Source: Thalassobaculum litoreum DSM 18839
Lineage (GTDB): Bacteria; Pseudomonadota; Alphaproteobacteria; Thalassobaculales; Thalassobaculaceae
DNA length: 64,000 nt
Reading direction: 5' to 3'
Assembly (NCBI RefSeq): GCF_900102465.1
Contig: NZ_FNBW01000006.1
Location: 186,001 to 250,000, forward strand
The translations under genes and the position numbers were made by a program. This document shows positions 49,592 to 58,947 of the stretch, in pieces (within the stretch, counting starts at the first letter, position 1; every line of letters starts with the position of its first letter). The notes under the pieces were generated by a model. That model worked only from the letters and a program-made list of their open reading frames with translations, ran no database searches and was not told where the DNA came from.

Positions 49592-50411
49592 CGGCGAAGC
49601 CCTTCTTGGTGCGCTGGAACCAGAACGCGCCGAACCACAGGAAAACCGCCGCCACGCCGGTATAGATCGCCAGATGCTCAAGGTCCGGCATCACCCCCCA
49701 GAGGGCCAGGTCGCGGGTGGCGTGGACCGGCACCGACAGCGGGTTGAACCAGATCAGCGTCTTCAGGAACTCCGGCAGGGTGTCGGGCGGGAACAGGATC
49801 GGGCTGCCGAACAGCAGCACCGTCGACAGGATGCCGACCACATGGCCGATATCGCGCAGGAACACGCCGAGCGAGGCGAAGATCCAGGAAATTCCCAGCA
49901 CCACGGCGAAGAACGGGATCCAGACCAGCGGCACCAGCAGGATGGTCGGCGGCACCGTGCCGTTGAAGAACAGGACGGCGGCGACCAGGATCACGAAGTT
50001 GAAGCCCAGGGTCACCGCCGCCGAGCCGGTCGCCACCAGGGACAGCATCTCCAGCGGGAAGACCACCTTCTTCACGAAGTTCACGTTCTCCAGCACCAGC
50101 ACCGGCGAGCGCGTGAGGACTTCGGTGATGAAGAAGTGCAGCATCAGGCCGGAGAACAGGATGATGCCGTAGTTGTAGTCGACATCCGGCACCCGGGACG
50201 GGAACCGCACCTTCAGAATCGTGCTGAACACATAGGCGTAGATCACGAAGGTCAGCAGCGGCGTCAGCAGGGCCCAGACCATGCCCAGCGCCGACTTGCG
50301 GTAGCGGGACAGAATGTCCCGACGGACGAGCTGGCGCAGGATCAGGCGGTGGGTGACCAGCGAGCGGCAGATATCCGCGGGCGTGGTGAGGAAACGGGGC
50401 GCTGGCGTCAT
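49581..50411 (-). CDS. ABC exporter permease (Wzm/ABC-2 type)
   Basis: A 276-residue inner-membrane protein with about six helices and the ABC-2 polysaccharide exporter pattern (RDILSRYRKSALGMVWALLTPL at the N-terminus, IFASLGVFLRDIGHVVGI in the middle). With the overlapping ATPase gene it should form an exporter for a lipid-linked glycan such as O-antigen, capsule or a teichoic-like polymer. Confidence 0.92.
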   Translation of the reverse strand: MTPAPRFLTTPADICRSLVTHRLILRQLVRRDILSRYRKSALGMVWALLTPLLTFVIYAYVFSTILKVRFPSRVPDVDYNYGIILFSGLMLHFFITEVLTRSPVLVLENVNFVKKVVFPLEMLSLVATGSAAVTLGFNFVILVAAVLFFNGTVPPTILLVPLVWIPFFAVVLGISWIFASLGVFLRDIGHVVGILSTVLLFGSPILFPPDTLPEFLKTLIWFNPLSVPVHATRDLALWGVMPDLEHLAIYTGVAAVFLWFGAFWFQRTKKGFADVV

Positions 50412-50537
50412 TGCACTCGGGTCTACGGGCTCCGGCCGGGCCGTCGGCGACTGCCAAGGCGGGCCGTCGACACTCCGCGCGGTGTACCTGATCGGCCGGG
50501 GGATGGCAATTGCGGCCCATCGCCCCGATACGCGGGC

Positions 50538-51407
50538 CTACCGGGTCGGGACCGGCCGTTCGGAGTGGTAGTCGTAGAAGCCGCGCTTGGTCTTGCGGCC
50601 GAGCCAGCCGGCCTCGACGTATTTCACCAGCAGCGGGCAGGGCTGGTACTTGGCGTCGGCCAGGCCGGAATGCAGCGAATGCATGATCGCCAGGCAGGTG
50701 TCGAGACCGATGAAATCGGCCAGCTCCAGCGGTCCCATCGGGTGGTTGGCGCCGAGCTTCATCGCGGTGTCGATGCTCTCCACCGAACCGACCCCGGCAT
50801 ACAGCGTGTAGATCGCCTCGTTGATCATCGGCATCAGGATGCGGTTGACGATGAAGGCGGGGAAATCCTCGGCCACGCTCACCGTCTTGCCGAGGGACTC
50901 CGCCAGCCTGCGCACCGTGTCGAAGGTCGGCTGCTCGGTCTGGATCGCGCGGATCAGCTCGACCAGCTGCATCACCGGGACCGGGTTCATGAAATGCATG
51001 CCGACGAACTTGCCGGGCCGGTCGGTCGCGGCGGCGAGCCGGGTGATGGAGATCGACGAGGTGTTGGTGGCGATGATCGCGTCTGGCGACAGGTGCGGGA
51101 CCAGGGACTTCAGGACGTCGCGCTTGACCTCCTCGTCCTCGCTGGCGGCCTCGATCACCAGATCGCAGTCGCCGAACAGGGCGTAGTCCTTGCCGGTGAC
51201 GATGCGCTGCTGGGCGATCTCCGCCGCATCGACGGACAGGCGGCCGCGGGCGACCTGCCGGGAGATGTTGGTCTCGATGGTCGCCAGGGACGCGGCGATG
51301 ACCTCGTCCTTGACGTCGATCATGCGCACGTCATAGCCGGCCACCGCGCAGATCTGCGCGATCCCGGTACCCATCTGACCGGCCCCTATGATGCCGATCC
51401 GTTCCAT
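50538..51407 (-). CDS. 3-hydroxybutyryl-CoA dehydrogenase
   Basis: NAD(P)-dependent oxidation or reduction of 3-hydroxyacyl-CoA. The 289-residue protein begins [19 protein letters not shown] with the GAGQMG nucleotide loop and has [15 protein letters not shown] with the catalytic His, plus the C-terminal helical domain ([15 protein letters not shown]). The ATG at 51407 is preceded by GGAGG. It lies downstream of etfB-etfA on the same strand, linking it to fatty or organic acid oxidation or to short-chain polyhydroxyalkanoate metabolism. Confidence 0.94.
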   Translation of the reverse strand: MERIGIIGAGQMGTGIAQICAVAGYDVRMIDVKDEVIAASLATIETNISRQVARGRLSVDAAEIAQQRIVTGKDYALFGDCDLVIEAASEDEEVKRDVLKSLVPHLSPDAIIATNTSSISITRLAAATDRPGKFVGMHFMNPVPVMQLVELIRAIQTEQPTFDTVRRLAESLGKTVSVAEDFPAFIVNRILMPMINEAIYTLYAGVGSVESIDTAMKLGANHPMGPLELADFIGLDTCLAIMHSLHSGLADAKYQPCPLLVKYVEAGWLGRKTKRGFYDYHSERPVPTR

Positions 51408-51486
51408 GATCCCTCCGGGCACCCCATCGGGCGTGTCCGGCCCCCGCGCCTTGCCGTGGCGGCTGCGCGCGGGGGCCGGGTGATGG

Positions 51487-52425
51487 TCAGGCCTTGTCCA
51501 GAGCCTCGCTGAGCTCCGGCACCGCCTTGAAGAGGTCCGCCACCAGGCCGTAATCGGCGACCTGGAAGATCGGGGCCTCCTCGTCCTTGTTGATGGCCAC
51601 GATGACCTTGCTGTCCTTCATGCCGGCCAGGTGCTGGATGGCGCCCGAGATGCCGACCGCGATGTACAGGTCGGGGGCGACCACCTTGCCGGTCTGACCG
51701 ACCTGATAGTCGTTCGGCACGAAGCCGGCGTCCACCGCCGCGCGCGAGGCGCCGACGGCGGCCCCGAGCTTGTCGGCGATCTCTTCCAGCATCTTGAAGT
51801 TCTCGCCGTTCTGCATGCCGCGGCCGCCGGAGATCACCACCTTGGCGGAGGTCAGTTCCGGACGGTCGGATTTCGACAGTTCCTGGCCGACGAAGCTGGA
51901 CAGGCCCGTGTCGCCCTCGCCGCTGCCATCCTCGACGCTGGCCGAACCGCCTTCGGCGGCGGCCGGGTCGAAGTTGGTGCCGCGCACGGTCACCACCTTG
52001 GTGGCGTCCGACGACTTCACCGTCGCCAGCGCGTTGCCGGCATAGATCGGCCGCACGAAGGTGTCGGCATCGACAACCTCGATGATGTCGGACACCTGGG
52101 CGACGTCGAGCAGGGCGGCCACGCGCGGCATGATGTTCTTGCCGACGGTGGTCGCGGTCGCCAGCACGTGGCTGTGACCCTCGGCCAGCTTGGCGATCAG
52201 CGGCGCCAGGTTCTCGGCCAGAGTGTGGCCGTACTCGGCGCTGTCGACCTTGATGACCTTGGTGACGCCGGCGACCTTGGCGGCCGCCTGGGCAGCACCG
52301 TCGCAGCCGGAACCGGCGACCAGGGCGACCACGTCGCCGCCGATCTGCGTGGCGGCGGTGACCGCGTGCAGGCTGGCGGGCGAAATGGCGTCGTTGGTGT
52401 GTTCGAAGAAGATCAGCGTGCTCAT
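51487..52425 (-). CDS. etfA: Electron transfer flavoprotein alpha subunit
   Basis: FAD-binding subunit of ETF, which passes electrons from acyl-CoA and other dehydrogenases to ETF-ubiquinone oxidoreductase. The 312-residue protein has the C-terminal FAD-binding region [18 protein letters not shown] and [19 protein letters not shown]. It starts 2 bases after etfB. Confidence 0.96.
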   Translation of the reverse strand: MSTLIFFEHTNDAISPASLHAVTAATQIGGDVVALVAGSGCDGAAQAAAKVAGVTKVIKVDSAEYGHTLAENLAPLIAKLAEGHSHVLATATTVGKNIMPRVAALLDVAQVSDIIEVVDADTFVRPIYAGNALATVKSSDATKVVTVRGTNFDPAAAEGGSASVEDGSGEGDTGLSSFVGQELSKSDRPELTSAKVVISGGRGMQNGENFKMLEEIADKLGAAVGASRAAVDAGFVPNDYQVGQTGKVVAPDLYIAVGISGAIQHLAGMKDSKVIVAINKDEEAPIFQVADYGLVADLFKAVPELSEALDKA

Positions 52426-52427
52426 GA

Positions 52428-53177
52428 TCAGATCACCTTCGCTTCGTTCTTCAGCTTCGAGACCAGCTCGGCGACGTCGGCGACCTTGGTGCCGCCTTCG
52501 CGCTTCGGCGGTTCCACGACCTTCACCGTCTGCAGGCGCGGCGCCGGGTCGACGCCGAGATCCGCCGGGCTCATCTGCTCGATCGGCTTCTTCTTCGCCT
52601 TCATGATGTTCGGCAGCGACGCGTAGCGCGGCTCGTTCAGGCGCAGGTCGGTGGTGACGATGGCCGGGGCCTTGACCTTGATGGTCTCCAGGCCGCCATC
52701 GACCTCGCGCGTGACCGTCAGGTCGCCGTCGCCGATCTCGATCTTCGAGGCGAAGGTCGCCTGGCTCCAGCCGAGCAGGGCGGAGAGCATCTGGCCGGTC
52801 TGGTTGCAGTCGTCGTCGATCGCCTGCTTGCCGAGGATGCAGAGATCCGGGCTTTCCTTCTCCACGATGCCCTTGAGCATCTTGGCGACCGCCAGCGGCT
52901 CGACATCGCCGTCATGGACCACGTGGATGCCGCGATCGGCGCCCATGGCCAGGGCGGTGCGGATCGTTTCCTGAGCCTGGGTCGGGCCGATGGACACGGC
53001 GATGACCTCGGTGGCCTTGCCGGCTTCCTTCAGACGGATCGCCTCTTCAACGGCGATCTCGTCGAAAGGGTTCATCGACATCTTCACATTGGCGAGCTCG
53101 ACACCGCTTTGGTCGGCCTTGACGCGGACCTTAACGTTGTAGTCGATCACCCGCTTGACGGGGACGAGTACCTTCAT
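52428..53177 (-). CDS. etfB: Electron transfer flavoprotein beta subunit
   Basis: AMP-binding partner of EtfA. The 249-residue protein begins [20 protein letters not shown] and has the [24 protein letters not shown] segment and the acyl-CoA dehydrogenase recognition loop region [20 protein letters not shown]. It is the first gene of the etfB-etfA unit. An 11-base perfect inverted repeat with 31-base spacing lies just upstream (53215-53267), a probable operator. Confidence 0.96.
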   Translation of the reverse strand: MKVLVPVKRVIDYNVKVRVKADQSGVELANVKMSMNPFDEIAVEEAIRLKEAGKATEVIAVSIGPTQAQETIRTALAMGADRGIHVVHDGDVEPLAVAKMLKGIVEKESPDLCILGKQAIDDDCNQTGQMLSALLGWSQATFASKIEIGDGDLTVTREVDGGLETIKVKAPAIVTTDLRLNEPRYASLPNIMKAKKKPIEQMSPADLGVDPAPRLQTVKVVEPPKREGGTKVADVAELVSKLKNEAKVI

Positions 53178-53214
53178 GGCTCCCTCGAACGATTTCGGAT
53201 CTGACGGCCTTACT

Positions 53215-53267
53215 GGACCGAGCGCCGTGATTTCGGGCGACCCCGCTCTTTAGAAAGCGCTCGGTCC
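53215..53267. promoter_or_regulatory. Inverted repeat upstream of etfB, probable operator
   Basis: GGACCGAGCGC (53215-53225) and GCGCTCGGTCC (53257-53267) are perfect reverse complements. The right half continues into an imperfect inner palindrome on the minus strand (GACCGAGCGCTTT with AAAGAGCGGGGTC). The half-site ACCGAGCGC resembles TetR-type operators; the assignment is inference. It lies 38 bases upstream of the etfB start. Confidence 0.5.
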
Positions 53268-53349
53268 CAAGTCAACCCGGCCCCCGTCCGGGACCGGTGG
53301 AATTCGGTGGATTCGCGGCTGTGAGCCCGATTTGCCCTCTGATTTCTCG

Positions 53350-53925
53350 TTATCGGTTTGCGCCGGGCACCCACAGCACGTCCGTCGCACCCCGGTCATT
53401 GACCCAGCGCGCCAGCACGAAAAGGTGGTCCGACAGTCGGTTCATGTACTTCACCACCTCGGCGCCGATCGGCTCCTGGGTGGCGGCCAGGGTGATCTCG
53501 CGCTCCGCCCGCCGGGCGATGGTCCGCGCCAGATGCAGATGGGCCGCCGTCGGCTTGCCGCCCGGCAGAATGAAGGAGTTCAGGGGCGCCAGCTCGGCAT
53601 TCATCGCATCGATCTCCGCCTCCAGGCGGGCGACCTGCTCGGCGGTGATCCGCAGCGGCGGATATTTCGGGTTGTCCTCCTCCGGCGTGCAGAGGTCGGC
53701 GCCCAGGTCGAACAGGTCGTTCTGGATACGGGCCAGCATCGCGTCGGTCTCATCGCCGCCATCGGCCACGGCGGTCAGCCGGGCGACGCCGATCGCCGCA
53801 TTGGCCTCGTCGACGGTGCCGTAGGCGGTCGGACGGGCCGAATGCTTGGCCACGCGGGTGCCGTCGCCCAGCGAGGTCTGCCCCGCATCGCCGCCGCGGG
53901 TATAGATCTTGGTCAGCTTCACCAT
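53350..53925 (-). CDS. Cob(I)yrinic acid a,c-diamide adenosyltransferase (PduO type)
   Basis: Transfers the adenosyl group of ATP to cob(I)alamin. The 191-residue protein has the N-terminal ATP motif MVKLTKIYTRGGDAGQTSLGDG, the YGTVDEANAAIG segment and the C-terminal ARTIARRAERE and NRLSDHLFVLARW. PduO-type enzymes commonly serve methylmalonyl-CoA mutase or diol dehydratase; here it is near etf genes. It begins 16 bases after the twin-membrane gene. Confidence 0.95.
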   Translation of the reverse strand: MVKLTKIYTRGGDAGQTSLGDGTRVAKHSARPTAYGTVDEANAAIGVARLTAVADGGDETDAMLARIQNDLFDLGADLCTPEEDNPKYPPLRITAEQVARLEAEIDAMNAELAPLNSFILPGGKPTAAHLHLARTIARRAEREITLAATQEPIGAEVVKYMNRLSDHLFVLARWVNDRGATDVLWVPGANR

Positions 53926-53941
53926 GGGCCGTTGCGCTCCC

Positions 53942-54142
53942 TCACCCTTTGCCGATCGCCGTGAGCAGCGCCATGAAGACGCAGATCGCGATGAACTGGA
54001 ACAGGATGCGGTAGCGCATCATCTTGTTGGACCATTTGGCGTTGAATTCGCCGCCGCGGGCCATGGCGATGACGCCCCAGACCAGCGCGCCGACCGTGGC
54101 CGCCATGGCGAGAAGCATCATGATGAAGAGAAACGTGTTCAT
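53942..54142 (-). CDS. Twin transmembrane protein (HIG1-like)
   Basis: A 66-residue protein with two helices: MNTFLFIMMLLAMAATVGALVWGVIAMARGG (about 3-27) and ILFQFIAICVFMALLTAIG (about 45-63), joined by a basic loop FNAKWSNKMMRYR. The ATG at 54142 is preferred to a longer in-frame start at 54232, which would add a polar extension before the helix. Related small proteins, often annotated twin transmembrane or HIG1-domain, sit beside the adenosyltransferase in many alphaproteobacteria; the function is unknown. Confidence 0.85.
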   Translation of the reverse strand: MNTFLFIMMLLAMAATVGALVWGVIAMARGGEFNAKWSNKMMRYRILFQFIAICVFMALLTAIGKG

Positions 54143-54350
54143 GATCAGGAGATATAGCGGGTCCGCGGCCGGCTTCGATACCGAAACCGACATTTCCGTG
54201 TGACGGATCGACGCGAGGGGCGTCCGTGTCATCTTTGCGAAAAGGTCGGATGCTTTGCGGTGTAGTTAATTCGATCTTAAGACGGTGCACACATTTTACC
54301 GCCACCTCGCCCGGCGGCATTGGTCCGGGCGGCCATTCTGGAGGTGGATC

Positions 54351-56300
54351 ATGGCCCGGCTTTCCGTCACTCAACGCATCGCGACGATCAGTCTGGTCGC
54401 CGTTACCGGATTCCTCCTGGTGCTCGGCGTCGTTTACTGGGCCCATGTCGAGCAGGTCGAGGTGACCGAGCGGCAGCAGCGCGCCACCCAGAAGCTCGCC
54501 CTGGTGGAGCGGGTCGCGGAGGGCTTCCTGAACGCGCGGCGTCGGGAGAAGGACTTCCTGCTCCGCCTGGACGACAAGTATATCGGGCAGCATGCCGGCG
54601 TGATTGACGAGCTGCAGGCGAACTTCGCGGCCCTGGCCGGCCTGGCCGACGGCAACGAGGCGGCGCTGCTGAGCCAGCTGCGCGACCGGATCTCGGCCTA
54701 CCAGACGGAATTCGTCGATCTCTCGAACGCGACCATCGCGCTCGGCCTGGACGAGACGCTGGGGCTGCAGGGCAGTCTGCGCTCGGCCGTGCACGAGGCG
54801 GAAACGCTGATCGAGCAGCACGCGACCGACGACCTGATGGTCAAGCTGCTGATGATGCGCCGCCACGAGAAGGACTTCATCCTCCGCCAGGATCCGAAAT
54901 ATATCGGCCGGCTCGACGATCGGATCGCCGAGTTCACCGCCCTGCTGGACGGCAAGCCGGTCGAGGAGAACGTGAAGGCGGACATGGTCGCCGCCCTTGG
55001 GGTCTACCGGGCCGATTTCGGCACCTACGCCGCCGCCGTGCTGGCGAATGTCGAGAAGACGGCGGCCCTGTCGGCGACCTTCGCCTCGGCCGAACCGCTC
55101 ATGGAGGAGCTGCGGGCCGGGATCGAGCGGGATTACGAGACCGCCGTGGAGGAGTTCGACCGGATCAGCCAGGAGGCGTTCCTCATCACCCTGGTGCTGA
55201 TCGCCGTGATCGCGGCGGCCTGCCTGGCCCTCGGCCTTGTCGTCGGCCGCTCGGTGTCGCGACCGGTCGCCAGCCTGACCGAGCGCATGCGGGCGCTGGC
55301 CGGCGGCGACAAGACCGTCGAGGTGCCGAATACCGAGGCGGGCGACGAGATCGGCGACATGGCCAGGGCGGTGCTCGTGTTCAAGGAGAACATGATCCGC
55401 AACGACGAAATGGCCGCCGAGCAGGAGGTCCAGCGGGCCGCCCGCGAGCGCCGCGCCCAGGCGATCGAGCGGATCACCGGCACGTTCGACAACCAGGTGC
55501 GCGAGATGCTGCAGGTGGTGGCCAATGCCACCCATGAGCTCGACGCCTCGGCCCAGTCGATGCTGCATATCTCCGAGCAGACCACCAGTCAGGCCTCGAT
55601 CGTCGCCTCGGCCTCCCACGAGGCCTCGGCCAATGTGCAGACCGTCGCCACGGCGACCGAGGAACTGGGCGCCTCCATCAGCGAGATCGGTACCCGGGTC
55701 AGCGACAGCTCCCGCATGGCCGGCGAGGCCGAGGAGCAGGCCCGGGCCAGCAGCGAGGCGGTGACCAGCCTGGAGAGTTCGGCCCAGGAGATCGGTCAGA
55801 TCGTCACGCTGATCCAGGAGATTTCCGAGCAGACCAACCTGCTCGCCCTGAACGCCACCATCGAGGCGGCCCGGGCGGGCGACGCGGGCAAGGGCTTCGC
55901 CGTCGTGGCCAGCGAGGTGAAGAGCCTGGCGACCCAGACCGGCAAGGCGACGGAGCAGATCGCCAACCAGATCACCCGCATCCAGCAGGAGACCGGCCGT
56001 TCGGCGAATGCGATCCGGACCATCGCCCAGACCGTGTCGCAGCTTCGGGAGACCGCTGCCGGTATCGCCGCGGCGGTGGAGGAGCAGTCCTCGGCCACCC
56101 AGGAGATCAGCCGCAGCGTCCAGGAGGCGGCCGTCGGCACCGAAAGCGTGTCCGAGAACATCGGCCGGGTCGATGCCGGCGCGCGGGAGACCGGCGCCTC
56201 GGCCCAGGAGGTCCAGGCGACCAGCGGCGAACTCGCCCGTCAGAGCGAGTCCTTGAGCAAGATGATCGCCAGCTTCCTCGACGAGGTCCGCGCCGCCTAA
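54351..56300 (+). CDS. Methyl-accepting chemotaxis protein with HBM-type sensor and HAMP
   Basis: A 649-residue receptor. An N-terminal helix (about 12-32) is followed by a periplasmic all-helical sensor of about 240 residues in which [16 protein letters not shown] and [17 protein letters not shown] repeat, the hallmark of the helical bimodular domain. A second helix (about 277-300), HAMP, and the MCP signalling domain ([20 protein letters not shown] and [15 protein letters not shown]) follow. The ATG at 54351 has a perfect GGAGG eight bases upstream. HBM domains bind organic acids in known cases. Confidence 0.95.
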   Translation: MARLSVTQRIATISLVAVTGFLLVLGVVYWAHVEQVEVTERQQRATQKLALVERVAEGFLNARRREKDFLLRLDDKYIGQHAGVIDELQANFAALAGLADGNEAALLSQLRDRISAYQTEFVDLSNATIALGLDETLGLQGSLRSAVHEAETLIEQHATDDLMVKLLMMRRHEKDFILRQDPKYIGRLDDRIAEFTALLDGKPVEENVKADMVAALGVYRADFGTYAAAVLANVEKTAALSATFASAEPLMEELRAGIERDYETAVEEFDRISQEAFLITLVLIAVIAAACLALGLVVGRSVSRPVASLTERMRALAGGDKTVEVPNTEAGDEIGDMARAVLVFKENMIRNDEMAAEQEVQRAARERRAQAIERITGTFDNQVREMLQVVANATHELDASAQSMLHISEQTTSQASIVASASHEASANVQTVATATEELGASISEIGTRVSDSSRMAGEAEEQARASSEAVTSLESSAQEIGQIVTLIQEISEQTNLLALNATIEAARAGDAGKGFAVVASEVKSLATQTGKATEQIANQITRIQQETGRSANAIRTIAQTVSQLRETAAGIAAAVEEQSSATQEISRSVQEAAVGTESVSENIGRVDAGARETGASAQEVQATSGELARQSESLSKMIASFLDEVRAA

Positions 56301-56309
56301 CCTTCCCGT

Positions 56310-57260
56310 TTAGTCGGAGAACGCGAAGCCCATTGTGCGGGCGTAGTAGTGCAGCCCGCCGTCCTGGACGATCAGGAAGCGGGCGAGCCCGGCGCCGCCA
56401 TTGTGGTGGCTGTGCACCTCTGCCGGCGGGGTGACCATGGTGGAGAACGGCGACCAGTCGATCCGTTCCCCGTCGATCATCGAGAAACAGCCCGGCCCGT
56501 CGACGCAGAGCGTGATCGCGGCGGCGTTGTGCCTGTGCGGTCGCTGGTGCTGGCCGGGGGCGAGGGTGTTCATCGCCAGGGTCATCGACGGCATGGCGTT
56601 GCGGCTGTCGGCCGTGCGCTCGGACGCGAAGATCAGCGCCACCCCGGCCTGATCCTCGTTCGCCGGCATGTTGGTCAGCACCTCGATCTGCCGGGCGATC
56701 TCGTCGGCGGTGTAGTGCACCGGGTCGATCCGCGCGCTGTCCGGTGTCGGCGCGCGCAGCCCCTCGAAGGCCAGCACCGGCTCGTTGGTGACGACCCACA
56801 GGACGGCGGCGGCCTCGCCGTCGGCGGTGTGGCTCACCTCGTGGCCGCCCGGCAGCACCAGGACATCCCCCGGCCCCCAGGCGATGGACTCGCCCGCGAT
56901 GGTCGTCGTGCCGCTGCCGACGATGACGTAGATCACCTCGCCGCTGGCGACGAAGCGGGTGGTGAGCGTGTCGCCGGGGGTGAGGCGCAGGTAGCGGGCG
57001 AGCACCAGGGGCGTTGTGGCGGGGAACGGCGCGCCGATCGCGTCCGACTGGTCCATCGGGTGCAGACCGCTCGGCGAATCCTCGGCGAAGGCGGCGTCGC
57101 GCTCGGCGTCGAACCGGGCGCGCGGCACGGCGGGGAGTTTCAGGTTGAAGGCGTTGCCCGAGTTGAAGAACCGCGCCCGGCGCTGGGCGTCGGTGTCCGC
57201 CTGCATCGGCGGATCCCCGTCGAGAACGGCGGCGTCGGCGGGTTTCATCGCGGTCGACAT
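56310..57260 (-). CDS. Cupin dioxygenase-like protein (gentisate dioxygenase-like)
   Basis: A 316-residue bicupin. The N-terminal cupin shows VASGEVIYVIVGSGTTTI and the C-terminal cupin has the metal-ligand pattern QHQRPHRHNAAAITLCVDGPG with a later VHSHHNGG. This layout resembles gentisate 1,2-dioxygenase and related ring-cleaving enzymes, but the substrate is not fixed. The ATG at 57260 is used. Confidence 0.8.
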   Translation of the reverse strand: MSTAMKPADAAVLDGDPPMQADTDAQRRARFFNSGNAFNLKLPAVPRARFDAERDAAFAEDSPSGLHPMDQSDAIGAPFPATTPLVLARYLRLTPGDTLTTRFVASGEVIYVIVGSGTTTIAGESIAWGPGDVLVLPGGHEVSHTADGEAAAVLWVVTNEPVLAFEGLRAPTPDSARIDPVHYTADEIARQIEVLTNMPANEDQAGVALIFASERTADSRNAMPSMTLAMNTLAPGQHQRPHRHNAAAITLCVDGPGCFSMIDGERIDWSPFSTMVTPPAEVHSHHNGGAGLARFLIVQDGGLHYYARTMGFAFSD

Positions 57261-57336
57261 GGGGCGTCTCCTGGGCTGGTCCCGGTTCCCCATGCTGACG
57301 GATGACCCGCCATGGCGCTAGAGGCGGACTGTGGCG

Positions 57337-58041
57337 TCAGCCGATCCCGGCAATGCCGAAGCGCTCGCGCAGGGCCTGCTGGCCCTTCGGCGTGACGTGC
57401 AGGGCCCGGCTGCCGGCGACCCGGGTGACCCAATGCTGCTCGATGAAATGGCTGCACACCGCCGCCCCCAGGCGCCCGGCCAGATGCGGGCGGCGCTCGC
57501 TCCAGTCCAGGCAGGGCCGGCAGAGCGGTCGCGTGACGCGCGTCGTCGGGGCGTCGACGGCGATGCCGAGCGCGGCCAGCCGCTCCATTCCGTTCGGCGT
57601 CACGATGCCCGCCCCGTCGTCGAAGGCGATGACGCCGCGGGCGACCAGCGCGTCGGTGACCGCCACGCCGAGCCCGCCGGCCAGGTGATCGTAGCAGGTG
57701 CGGGCCAGCCGCATCTGGGCGTCGCGCGGTCCGGTGACCGGCATGCGGGTCGGGTCGGGCAGGGTGACCGCGGCGATCCGCATCACGCTCTCGATCAGCT
57801 CCGCCACCTCGGGGGACGCGAGACGGTGATAGCGGTGGCGGCCCTGGCGCTCGACCGCCAGCAGATTGGCCTCGGCCAGCCGGGCGAGGTGGCCGCTCGC
57901 CGTCTGCGGCGCCACCCCGGCCACCCCGGCAAGCTCTCCCGCCGTCAGCGCCCGCCCGTCCATCAGCGCACCCAGCATCGCCGCGCGGGCCGGCTCGCCG
58001 ATCAGCAGGCCGATCTCCGCCATGCGGTTGGTGTTGACCAT
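57337..58041 (-). CDS. ArsR-type winged-helix transcriptional regulator
   Basis: A 234-residue regulator with an N-terminal ArsR-type helix-turn-helix (about 5-75: EPARAAMLGALMDGRALTAGEL, APQTASGHLARLAEANLL, then the wing VERQGRHRYHRLA). A C-terminal region of about 150 residues with CRPCLDW follows, which could bind a metal or effector. The ATG at 58041 has GGAGG upstream. It is divergent from the 58172 gene pair and probably controls it. Confidence 0.88.
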   Translation of the reverse strand: MVNTNRMAEIGLLIGEPARAAMLGALMDGRALTAGELAGVAGVAPQTASGHLARLAEANLLAVERQGRHRYHRLASPEVAELIESVMRIAAVTLPDPTRMPVTGPRDAQMRLARTCYDHLAGGLGVAVTDALVARGVIAFDDGAGIVTPNGMERLAALGIAVDAPTTRVTRPLCRPCLDWSERRPHLAGRLGAAVCSHFIEQHWVTRVAGSRALHVTPKGQQALRERFGIAGIG

Positions 58042-58054
58042 GCGGGCCTCCGGG

Positions 58055-58076
58055 CCTGGGGACAGTGCCTCCCAGG
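58055..58076. promoter_or_regulatory. Inverted repeat in the regulator intergenic region
   Basis: CCTGGG, ten bases, CCCAGG, 14 bases upstream of the regulator ATG. A possible operator in the 130-base divergent region; short and GC-rich, so weak evidence. Confidence 0.3.
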
Positions 58077-58171
58077 GTAGCTCTGCCGGGAGAGCGACGC
58101 TACGGCGCGGGCCGAAGCATCGGATCGACCGGCTCGGGCATCCCTGCGGCATCGCAACCGAGGAGAGCGCC

Positions 58172-58501
58172 ATGATCACCTGCGTCATCGAATACGAGAT
58201 CGATCCCTACAAACGCGCCGCGTTCGAGGCCTATTCCCGCGTCTGGGGCCAGGCGATCCCGCGCTGCGGGGCGGATCTGATCGGCTATTTCGCCCCGCAT
58301 GAGGGCTCGGCGACCCGGGCCTACGGGATCTATTCGCTCGACAGCCTGGCCGCCTACGAGGCCTATCGCGCCCGCCTGGCGGCCGATCCGCTGGGCCGAG
58401 AGAACTACGAATTCGCCAAGTCGGAGCGGTTCATCCTGAAGGAGAACCGGACGTTCCTGACGCTCTCCTCGGGTCCGCATGCGCCGTTGGTGACGCCGTG
58501 A
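58172..58501 (+). CDS. NIPSNAP family protein
   Basis: A 109-residue ferredoxin-fold protein with the NIPSNAP pattern: MITCVIEYEIDPYKRAAFEA at the start, WGQAIPRCGADLIGYFAPHEG in the middle and a C-terminal ENRTFLTLSS. Function unknown; NIPSNAP-type proteins are often small-molecule-binding or monooxygenase-related. It overlaps the next gene by 4 bases and starts an operon opposite the ArsR-type regulator. Confidence 0.85.
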   Translation: MITCVIEYEIDPYKRAAFEAYSRVWGQAIPRCGADLIGYFAPHEGSATRAYGIYSLDSLAAYEAYRARLAADPLGRENYEFAKSERFILKENRTFLTLSSGPHAPLVTP

Positions 58502-58869
58502 TCGCCGTGCTGTTCGAGCTGGAGCCGCTCGGGGGCCAGCGCGACGCCTATCTGGCGCTCGCGGCGGAGCTGAAGCCGGTACTGGAGGAGATAGACGGCT
58601 TCGTGTCGATCGAGCGGTTCCAGAGCCTGAGTAATCCGGACAAGCTGCTGTCGCTCTCGGTGTTCCGCGACGAGGCGGCAGTGGCGGCCTGGCGCAACAC
58701 GATGCTGCACCGCCGGGCGCAGGCGGCAGGCCGGGTGGCGATCTTCCGCGACTACCGCCTGCGCGTGGCGAGCGTGCTGCGGGACTACGGCATGACCGAA
58801 CGGGCCGAGGCGCCGGCGGATTCACGGGCGGCGCATGGGCCGGGCCGCCCAGCCGCCAATGCGGGATGA
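58498..58869 (+). CDS. Antibiotic biosynthesis monooxygenase-type (ABM) protein
   Basis: A 123-residue dimeric alpha-beta-barrel type protein. MIAVLFELEPLGGQRDAYLA, DGFVSIERFQSLSNPDKLL and FRDEAAVAAWRNTMLHRRAQ are typical of the ABM family, whose members oxidise quinols or degrade haem or similar aromatic molecules. The GTG at 58498 overlaps the preceding NIPSNAP stop, so the pair is translationally coupled. Confidence 0.85.
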   Translation: MIAVLFELEPLGGQRDAYLALAAELKPVLEEIDGFVSIERFQSLSNPDKLLSLSVFRDEAAVAAWRNTMLHRRAQAAGRVAIFRDYRLRVASVLRDYGMTERAEAPADSRAAHGPGRPAANAG

Positions 58870-58947
58870 CACTGTTCGCAGTTGCGAGATTGTCGCCGGC
58901 GTGGCGCGGGTCTATAGCGATGGGGTGCAAATTCAGCGGATTCCTTC

